From Phenylobacterium sp. J426 (lineage in GTDB: Bacteria > Pseudomonadota > Alphaproteobacteria > Caulobacterales > Caulobacteraceae): 64,000 nucleotides of DNA. Position numbers and translations under genes: made by a program. The stretch is taken from contig NZ_JAJOMY010000001.1 of NCBI RefSeq assembly GCF_024699945.1, forward strand, positions 1,302,001 through 1,366,000, read 5' to 3'. The notes beneath the pieces were generated by a model. The model did not search any database. It saw nothing but the letters and a program-made list of their open reading frames with translations, and had not been told where the DNA came from. This document shows, piece by piece, positions 57,757 through 64,000 of this stretch; positions within the stretch are counted from its first letter, which is position 1; every line of letters starts with the position of its first letter.

Positions 57757-58857
57757 TTACGCGACGAGCACCTCATTGATCGGCCGCCGCAGGGCGCGCG
57801 GCAGGCCGGGCCCCCGCCCGAAGCGCACCACCAGGTCGGGTCGCCGCCCTCCCAGGCCGAGCCAGTCTCCGAACGCTGCGCGGGTCGGCGCATCTTCGAC
57901 GGGCTGGTTCAGGAAGGCGGTCTTCAGGCCCGCCGCGGTCGCCGCCAGCGCGAATCGGGTGTAGGCCCGCCCCGCCTCGACCCAGCCGACCGGGTCGTTT
58001 CGCGCGGCCGAGAACACTGCAAGACCCGCGGAGCTGCGCATCTGGCGGACGATCTTGTCGGTCTCGCCCTTCTCCGTGAACGCCAGTTCGAAGGCGACCT
58101 CGCCGAGCGCGCGCGGCAGGGTGGGGTTGCCCGAGGCGGCGGCGTAGAGGCCGTCGCCGCGCCGCGCGGCCTCGGCGCCGTCGAAGCGGATCCACTGCTT
58201 GAGCTCCAGCCGGAACGCCGCGTCCCGCACCTGGCGAGCGTTGGCCTGGACGATGAACTCGGTCGCCTGCTCCAGCCGGCGGCGGTCCGTCATCATCAGG
58301 AGCTCGGCCGCCCCGCCGGCGGCGCCCCGTTCGGCGCCCTCCAGGGCGGCGAGCAGGGCCGGCGCCAGGGGCTGGCCGTCGTATTCGCCTCGGGTCGAGG
58401 CGCGCCGCGGGATCGCGGCGGCCAGCGGAGCCTGCGCGGCGGGGGCCCGCGCGAACGCCAGGCGCAGCGCGCCGTCCGGCTCCATACCGGCCAGGACCCC
58501 GGCCCACCCGTAATGCGGGGCGGCCTGCAGCAGGGTCTCGGCGGCGCAGCCGAGGCTGGCGAACAGGTGATGGTCGTCGGGATCCACCACCGGCGTCCTG
58601 CGCGTCAGGTCGGGACGGATGCGGATCGTGTCCGCCCCGGCTTCGAACCGCCACGGCTGGGTGTTGTGGCTGTTGGCGGCGAGGGTCGCGGCGTGCGCCA
58701 GCGCCCGGACCGGCAGGCCGGGGCCTTCGCCCTCGATCAGGCGCCAGGTCCGCCTCACCGCGTCCTCGTAGCGGGGGCCGGGGGCGCAGGCGGCGAGCGG
58801 CGCGCCGGCGAGACCGAGGCCGGCGAGCCCGTGGGCGAAGTTGCGTCGCGTGACCAT
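57757..58857 (-). CDS. Acg-like FMN-binding oxidoreductase with Tat-like signal and lipobox
   Basis: The 366-residue nitroreductase-fold protein begins MVTRRNFAHGLAGLGLAGAPLAAC, combining an RR motif with a lipobox Cys24. Two tandem nitroreductase-like halves follow (AANSHNTQPWRF, then RRASTRGEYDG, and GRAYTRFALAATAAGLKTAFLNQPVE). This resembles the Mycobacterium Acg (Rv2032) group, which binds FMN but lacks classical nitroreductase activity. Exported location is predicted from the signal. It is divergent from rlmN. Confidence 0.83.
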   Translation of the reverse strand: MVTRRNFAHGLAGLGLAGAPLAACAPGPRYEDAVRRTWRLIEGEGPGLPVRALAHAATLAANSHNTQPWRFEAGADTIRIRPDLTRRTPVVDPDDHHLFASLGCAAETLLQAAPHYGWAGVLAGMEPDGALRLAFARAPAAQAPLAAAIPRRASTRGEYDGQPLAPALLAALEGAERGAAGGAAELLMMTDRRRLEQATEFIVQANARQVRDAAFRLELKQWIRFDGAEAARRGDGLYAAASGNPTLPRALGEVAFELAFTEKGETDKIVRQMRSSAGLAVFSAARNDPVGWVEAGRAYTRFALAATAAGLKTAFLNQPVEDAPTRAAFGDWLGLGGRRPDLVVRFGRGPGLPRALRRPINEVLVA

Positions 58858-58992
58858 GCGGGCCTCCTGGGGCGCCAATCTGACGGCCGTCGGCGAGGGC
58901 GCCTTGACCTGCCTCAATCGGCCTGGCGTCAGCGATTTGGTGACGGGCCGTCTGTCACCTATATTCCCGACCCTCCAGCGAAGGACTTCCTC

Positions 58993-60169
58993 TTGGGCGT
59001 GACCCTCGATCTCAGCCGTGCGGCGGCGCAACCGCTTGCGCCCCGAAAGCCCAACCTGTCCGGCATGACCCGGGCGGAGCTGGCCGCCTGCCTGGTCGAG
59101 CTCGGCGTGGCCCGCCCCGAGAAGGCCCGCATGCGCGCCTCCCAGCTCTGGCGCTGGATGCACCACTACGGCGTCGTCGACTTCGACAAGATGACCGACG
59201 TCGCCAAGGAGACCCGCGCCGTCCTCAAGGAGGTCTGCACGATCGCCCGTCCGGAGGTGGTCGAGCGCCAGGTGTCGAAGGACGGCACCCGCAAGTGGCT
59301 GATCCGCATGGCCCCGGGCATCGAGGTCGAGACGGTCTACATCCCGGACGTCGGCCGCGCCGGCGCCCCTGTGCGTCAGCTCGCAGGTGGGCTGCACGCT
59401 CAACTGCACCTTCTGCCACACCGGCACGCAGGCGCTGGTCCGCAACCTCACCACGGCCGAGATCGTGGCCCAGGTTCAGGTGGCCCGCGACGACCTCGGC
59501 GAATGGCCCTCGCCCAAGGAGGACCGCCGCCTGTCGAACATCGTGTTCATGGGCATGGGCGAGCCGCTCTACAATCTGGACAACGTCGCCGCCGCCATCG
59601 ACATCATCGCCGACAACGAGGGGATCGCCATCTCGCGGCGGCGGATCACCGTCTCGACCTCCGGCGTCGTGCCGCAGCTGCCGGAGCTGGGCGAACGCAC
59701 CCAGGCCATGCTGGCCATCTCGCTGCACGCGACGAACGACGCGCTGCGCGAGAAGCTGGTGCCTCTGAACAAGAAGTACCCGATCGCCGAGCTGATGGCG
59801 GCCATCCGCGCCTACCCCGGCCTGTCGAACTCCAAGCGCGTGACGTTCGAGTACGTGATGCTGAAGGGCGTCAACGACAGCCCGGCCGAGGCCAAGGCGC
59901 TGGTCCAGCTGCTGCGCGGCATCCCGGCCAAGATCAATCTCATCCCGTTCAATCCCTGGCCCGGCAGCGAGTACCAGTGTTCGGACTGGGCCACGATCGA
60001 GCGGTTCGCCGCCGTTCTGAACCGCGCCGGCTACGCGTCTCCGATCCGCACGCCGCGGGGCCGCGACATCCTCGCCGCCTGCGGCCAGCTCAAGTCCGAG
60101 AGCGAGAAGCTGCGGGCCAGCGCGCGCCGCAAGCTGGAACAGGCGCCGGAAGCCCCCTCGGCGGACTGA
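58993..60169 (+). CDS. rlmN: RlmN, dual-specificity RNA methyltransferase (frame broken by one base)
   Basis: This radical-SAM enzyme makes m2A2503 in 23S rRNA and m2A37 in some tRNAs. The CX3CX2C cluster motif is CTLNCTFC, and [13 protein letters not shown] and [20 protein letters not shown] are family blocks. One extra C in 59366-59369 breaks the frame just before the cluster. Without it the reading is [12 protein letters not shown], and length is 391 residues. Start is TTG 58993 or GTG 58999 (both in frame). It is alone between divergent and following genes. Confidence 0.94.
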
Positions 60170-60239
60170 TCGAGGGCGCCTGACCTTCACCGTGCGGGCG
60201 TGCTAACGGTGGGGCCTCTGTTCCGGGGGAGTTCGCCTG

Positions 60240-60662
60240 ATGCCCACGCCGTCGCCTGAGATCCAGGCCTTCGCCACCGGCTTCCCGATCACCCTGCTGC
60301 ACATCGCGGTCACGATCCTGATCCTGCTGGGCGCGGCGGCGCTCTACATCCTGCTCACGCCGCACAAGGAGATCGCCCTGATCCGCGAGGGCAACGCCGC
60401 CGCGGCCGTGTCGCTGGGCGGGGTGATGCTGGGACTGTCGATCCCGCTCGCGGTCTCGCTGCAGGCCTCCACCAACCTGATCGAGATCGGCCTCTGGGGC
60501 GCGGCCACCGTCGTCGTCCAGCTGCTGGTCTTCCGGCTGGTCGACGTGATGCTGCACGGCCTGCCCAAGCGCATCCAGGACGGCGAGATGTCGGCCGCGG
60601 CCCTGCTGGTCGGCGCGAAGCTCTCGACCGCCGTGATCGTCGCCGCCGCGGTCACCGGCTGA
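60240..60662 (+). CDS. DUF350-family membrane protein
   Basis: The 140-residue protein has four transmembrane segments. The LIREGNAAAAVSLGGVMLGLSIPLA segment with its Asn and Gly-rich helix is the DUF350 signature. Function is not established; some members neighbour stress or polyamine-like genes. It ends 4 bases before the protease gene, so the two are probably one unit. Confidence 0.88.
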   Translation: MPTPSPEIQAFATGFPITLLHIAVTILILLGAAALYILLTPHKEIALIREGNAAAAVSLGGVMLGLSIPLAVSLQASTNLIEIGLWGAATVVVQLLVFRLVDVMLHGLPKRIQDGEMSAAALLVGAKLSTAVIVAAAVTG

Positions 60663-60666
60663 TCCG

Positions 60667-61497
60667 ATGCACTTCCCGCGGCTGCCGGACTGGGTGGTCT
60701 ACGCGGCCGTCGTGCTCGCGCTGCTGTTCGCGGCGCTGGGGCGCGGCGAGCGCGCCGACGCGCCGCCGCCGCCGCCGCAGGTCGGCGAGCCTCTGGGCGA
60801 CACCGTCGGCCCGGCCTCGCCCTTCGACCCGTCGGTGGTCGTCGACGTGCCGAACCAGTCCGGCCCCGCCACCGGCACCGCCTTCGCCATCGCCCGCTCA
60901 GGCGCCTGGCTGACCGCCCGGCACGTCGTCGAGGGCTGCCCCCGCGCCGCGCTGGTGGTGGGCGAAGGGGTCGGCGTGGCGGCCACGGTCCAGATCGACC
61001 CGCGCGGCGAGGCGGCCCTGCTCTTCACCGAAGGCGGCGCCGAGCCCTTGCCGCTCGCGCTGGACGAGACGCTGCGCCGGGGCCAGCGGGCCTATCATCC
61101 GGGCTTTCCGCAAGGCGCACCGGGCGAGGCGACCTCGCGCCTGCTCGGCCGCGAAACCCTGCTGGTCCGCGGCCGCGGCGCCCGCTCCGAGTCGGTGCTG
61201 GTCTGGGCCGAGACCGGCCGCACGAAGGGCCTGGAGGGTTCGCTCGGCGGCCTTTCCGGCGCGCCGGCCCTCGACGCCCAGGGACGGGTCATCGGCGTGA
61301 CGATCGCCGAGAGCCCGCGCCGTGGCCGCATCTACACCACCGCGCCCGAGGTGGTGCAGGCCACGCTGGCCGCCAGCGGGCGCAGGTTCTCAGGCGCCGG
61401 CGAAGGCGCGGCGCTGACGCCGCAGAACTACTTCTACGAAGCCGACGACCTGCGGCGCAGCCTGCGCGTCGCCCAGGTGGTGTGCCTGACGGACTAG
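60667..61497 (+). CDS. Membrane-anchored trypsin-like serine protease
   Basis: The 276-residue protein has an N-terminal membrane helix (about residues 9-24), a Pro-rich linker, and a chymotrypsin-fold domain. The catalytic His is in LTARHVVEG, the Asp is probably in DPRGEAALL and the Ser is in GGLSGAPAL. The C-terminal NYFYEADDLRRSLRVAQVVCLTD is an extra tail. A periplasmic processing role is likely. It overlaps the convergent AmpG gene by 4 bases and follows DUF350 by 4. Confidence 0.85.
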   Translation: MHFPRLPDWVVYAAVVLALLFAALGRGERADAPPPPPQVGEPLGDTVGPASPFDPSVVVDVPNQSGPATGTAFAIARSGAWLTARHVVEGCPRAALVVGEGVGVAATVQIDPRGEAALLFTEGGAEPLPLALDETLRRGQRAYHPGFPQGAPGEATSRLLGRETLLVRGRGARSESVLVWAETGRTKGLEGSLGGLSGAPALDAQGRVIGVTIAESPRRGRIYTTAPEVVQATLAASGRRFSGAGEGAALTPQNYFYEADDLRRSLRVAQVVCLTD

Positions 61498-63194
61498 GAC
61501 TTTTCCGGCTTCAGGTCCGCCTGCCGAGCGGCGACGATGAAGGCCAGGACCACCGCCGCCACGCCGATCACCGCGGAATACAGGAAGAACATCACATACC
61601 CCGCGCCCAGGGCGCCTGGCGTCACCTGCGACTTCTCCATGGCGGTGGCGTAGGCCTCGGGGGGCAGCCGCAGAAACAGCGCCTTCAGGCCGCCCAGCGC
61701 GCCGCCGGCGTCCGCCGCCGCCGCCGAGCCCTCGACGATGCGTCCCGACTGCGAGGCGATCAGCTTGCCCGGCAAGGCGTAGAGCGACGAGAACAGGGCG
61801 TACTGGGTGGCCGTGAACCCCGCCGAGGTCAGGCTCGACATGTAGGCGATCAGGCAGGTGCCCGAGATGCCGCCGGCGACGTTGTCGATGCCGATGGCGA
61901 CGAACAGGGCCCAGAGCTCGGGTCCCTGCAGCGCCAGCCAGGCGAACGCCAGGTTGCTGAGCGGGCCCGCGAACGCGCCGATCACCAGGGCGCGCATCAT
62001 TCCCAGGCGGGCGACGAGATAGCCGCCGAGCCCCACGCCGATCACGGTCATGACCACGCCGAACACCTTCCGCGCCTCGGCGATCTCGGTCTTCGAGAAC
62101 CCGAGGTCTGCGTAGAACGGGTTCATGATGTTGAGCACGAAGTCCGAGAGCCGGTAGACGCAGATCAGCGCCAGGATCAGCCCCGCGACGCCCCGATACC
62201 GGCGCAGGAATTCCACCAGGGGCTCGCCGAGGGCGGCGAACAGATAGACGCCCGGCCGGGTGCGCACGCCCGGGATCGGGCAGATGGCCAGGACGATCAC
62301 CGCCAGCCCCGCCGCCACCGAGGCGAGCTGGACGTACACGCCCTGCGGCTTCATCTCCCAGGCGTTGCGGATCATGTCCGCCGCGTCCTTCGCGCCCTGG
62401 GCGCTGAACAGGGCCGCCAGCATCGAGGCGTCGGCCGCCAGCCCCGAGCCCAGCAGCAGCGCGCCCAGCACGAAGATCGCCAGCCGCGCCAGCCATTCGG
62501 GCGCCTCGAGCAGGGGCCGTTTGGGCACGCCCTCGGCATGGATCGAGCGGATCGTGTGGGCCTTCTCCCGCGGCGCCCCCAGGACGCCCGCCACCCCGGC
62601 CAGCATCAGCGCGGCCATGACGGCGTAGGAGAAGTTCCAGTTGTAGGCTTCGGCGAGCAGCAGCGGGATCGCGCCCGACACCACCATGGCGACCCGGTAG
62701 CCCCACTGGTAGGCGGCGGCCATGGCGCCCTGCTTCTCGGTCTCGGCCGCCTCGATGCGCCAGGCGTCGATGACGATGTCCTGGGACGCCGAGACGAAGG
62801 CGACGAAGGCGGCGAAGGCGGCCATCAGGCCCAGGTTCCTGGCGGGATCGACGCCGGAGATGAGCCACAGGCCGGCCATCACCAGCACCTGCAGCACCAG
62901 CATCCAGCTGCGCCGATGGCCGAGGATCCGCGTCAGGCCGGGCACGGTCGTGCGGTCGATCAGGGGCGCCCAGAGGAACTTCAGCGAATAGGACAGGGTG
63001 GCGAGCGCGAAGATCGAGATGACCTTCAGCGACAGGCCGGAGTCCCGCAGCCAGAGCGACAGCGTGTCAAAGATCAGCAGGTTCGGCAGGCCCGAGGCGA
63101 AGCCCAGGGCCAGCATCACCACGGCGCGGCGTTCGAAGAACACGGCAAGCGCCTGCCTCGCGCCTCGCTTGGGTTCCGCGGCTTCGGCGGTCAT
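61494..63194 (-). CDS. ampG: AmpG-family muropeptide MFS permease
   Basis: The 566-residue protein has 12 to 14 transmembrane segments. The MLALGFASGLPNLLIFDTLSLWLRDSGLSLK opening and SQDIVIDAWRIE segment are AmpG signatures. AmpG imports anhydromuropeptides for recycling and for beta-lactamase induction. The central insert after APREKAH is longer than in E. coli. ATG 63194 is chosen; the frame upstream is an Arg/Gly-rich extension unlike the family. It pairs functionally with mltA elsewhere in the window, whose products it could import. Confidence 0.9.
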   Translation of the reverse strand: MTAEAAEPKRGARQALAVFFERRAVVMLALGFASGLPNLLIFDTLSLWLRDSGLSLKVISIFALATLSYSLKFLWAPLIDRTTVPGLTRILGHRRSWMLVLQVLVMAGLWLISGVDPARNLGLMAAFAAFVAFVSASQDIVIDAWRIEAAETEKQGAMAAAYQWGYRVAMVVSGAIPLLLAEAYNWNFSYAVMAALMLAGVAGVLGAPREKAHTIRSIHAEGVPKRPLLEAPEWLARLAIFVLGALLLGSGLAADASMLAALFSAQGAKDAADMIRNAWEMKPQGVYVQLASVAAGLAVIVLAICPIPGVRTRPGVYLFAALGEPLVEFLRRYRGVAGLILALICVYRLSDFVLNIMNPFYADLGFSKTEIAEARKVFGVVMTVIGVGLGGYLVARLGMMRALVIGAFAGPLSNLAFAWLALQGPELWALFVAIGIDNVAGGISGTCLIAYMSSLTSAGFTATQYALFSSLYALPGKLIASQSGRIVEGSAAAADAGGALGGLKALFLRLPPEAYATAMEKSQVTPGALGAGYVMFFLYSAVIGVAAVVLAFIVAARQADLKPEKS

Positions 63195-63255
63195 GAATTC
63201 TCCGGCGTTCGGTGCCCCCGGCGCCCCGCGGGGGCGCCCACCAGGGCGCCCGCCG

Positions 63256-64000
63256 TCAGCCGACCTTGGCGCGCGCCGCCGGGTTCGTCCAGCGGGCCTC
63301 ATGGCCGCAGCCCGGTCCGGTCCAGCGGAGGAGGATCGCGCGCAGTGCGTCCGGCGACAGCGGCTTGACGAGGAAGTCGTCCATCCCCGCGGCCAGGCAG
63401 GCGCGGCGATCGTCGTCGAAGGCGTTGGCCGTCAGGGCGACGATGGGCGCGGCGACGCCGTCGGCCCGCATGCGCCGCGCGGTCTCCTCGCCCGAAAGCC
63501 CGGGCATGCGCATGTCCATCAGCACCAGGTCGAACACCTGCGCGCGGGCGGCGGCCAGCGCCTCCTCGCCGCCGACGGCGTGCTCCACGGTGCAGCCCTC
63601 GCGGGTCAGCAGGGCGCGGGCGAGCAACGCGTTGATGGGGTTGTCCTCCACCAGCAGCACGCGGGCGCCTGGCGCGGCCGCGGCGGCGATCCGGTCGTCG
63701 TCCCGGGCGTCTTCGGGCGCGCTTGCGGCGCCGGCGGCGACCAGAACGCGCTCGGACAGGGAGGCTCGCCGCAACGGCTTGATCAGATAGCCCGCGAAGC
63801 CGGCCTTGCGCAGCTCGGGGATGCGGTCGCGTTCGTCGGGCGCGAGAAGGACGATGGCCGTTCGGCCCTCGGGCGGCGTGAGCTGGCCGTCCCCGACGAG
63901 GGCGGCGTCGATCAGCATGACGTCCTCGTGGCCCGCCTTCTCGAGCACGTCGTCCACGTCGGGCCCGGAGACCGCATGGCCGCCGCTGGCGCGCACCTGC
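63256..64000 (-). CDS. Receiver-domain protein, probably C-terminus of a hybrid histidine kinase (partial)
   Basis: The open frame runs past the right window edge, so its N-terminus is missing. Two receiver-like domains are visible. The first (EDVMLIDAALVGDG... YLIKPLRRA) keeps the Lys but its phospho-acceptor region is degenerate. The second is a full receiver: acidic VLLVEDNPINALLARALL, Asp in LVLMDMRMPG, Thr in ALTANAF and Lys in LVKPLSP. This arrangement is typical of hybrid sensor kinases. The signal sensed cannot be told from this fragment. Confidence 0.85.
   Translation of the reverse strand, partial: QVRASGGHAVSGPDVDDVLEKAGHEDVMLIDAALVGDGQLTPPEGRTAIVLLAPDERDRIPELRKAGFAGYLIKPLRRASLSERVLVAAGAASAPEDARDDDRIAAAAAPGARVLLVEDNPINALLARALLTREGCTVEHAVGGEEALAAARAQVFDLVLMDMRMPGLSGEETARRMRADGVAAPIVALTANAFDDDRRACLAAGMDDFLVKPLSPDALRAILLRWTGPGCGHEARWTNPAARAKVG

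Noticed and set aside
56515..58980. Plus-strand frame running from the SDR gene toward rlmN
   Set aside because: It encodes Arg/Gly/Pro-rich translation antisense to three recognised genes; only the part from 58993 is coding (rlmN).

Overview
The window is about 64 kb of very GC-rich, gene-dense chromosome. Gene content points to an alphaproteobacterium of the Caulobacteraceae (Caulobacter or Phenylobacterium type): a CC0125/CC1285-type lipoprotein, a 1,600-residue NAD-glutamate dehydrogenase of the GdhZ type, a Tim44-like anchor protein, SDHAF4, MAPEG and KTSC proteins, and many TTG/GTG starts. The genus is an inference. No rRNA, insertion sequence, prophage or CRISPR array was seen. The single tRNA is tRNA-Gly(GCC). 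Positions 1-161 hold no gene I can support, and no gene-free stretch exceeds 300 bases. Layout: 0.16-2.4 kb carries Tim44-like, MltA and Smr-domain genes. 2.4-5.4 kb is a leftward histidine cluster hisB-hisH-hisA-hisF-hisE with tiny overlaps, followed upstream by a PfkB/adenosine kinase and nth. 7.2-11.2 kb holds DUF2244, an M48 lipoprotein protease and hslV/hslU, with a small secreted-protein gene lying between the two protease subunits. 11.3-15.7 kb has a MoeB/ThiF enzyme, an S9 peptidase, a hydroxyacid dehydrogenase and an SH3 protein. 15.8-18.6 kb is fatty-acid synthesis (fabA, fabB, a 60-residue Cys-rich protein, fabI). 18.6-22.1 kb is an efflux operon emrA-emrB-tetR with two palindromes around its predicted promoter, divergent from a UbiH-type monooxygenase. 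23.4-25.8 kb is a protein-quality group (Trm112-like, LON-domain protein, CnoX, YbaK). 25.8-31.3 kb holds DUF6065, the tRNA unit, a glycosyltransferase, a 69-residue tandem-repeat protein, a GST, a lipoprotein, MAPEG and KTSC. 31.3-43.6 kb holds argG, kup, an SDR, marC, pyrF, SDHAF4, rsmB, rpe, a heparinase-fold protein and purH under a ZTP riboswitch. 43.6-51.4 kb holds gdhZ, an AI-2E family permease and a HerA-like ATPase. 51.5-64 kb holds an esterase-RTX protein, three dehydrogenase/reductase genes, an EamA transporter, an Acg-like oxidoreductase, rlmN, a DUF350-protease pair, AmpG and the end of a receiver-domain protein cut by the window edge. Thirteen genes, including ones expected to be essential or central (fabB, hisF, gdhZ), are each broken by one or two single-base gains or losses, 15 in all, mostly in G or C runs. 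Repairing each restores a full-length family member. I read these as sequencing or consensus errors rather than pseudogenes, and give the full spans as coding regions. The window is mostly housekeeping. The parts most worth a second look are the 69-residue repeat protein, the palindromes at the efflux operon, the purH riboswitch, and the duplicated RTX-like tail of the esterase protein.
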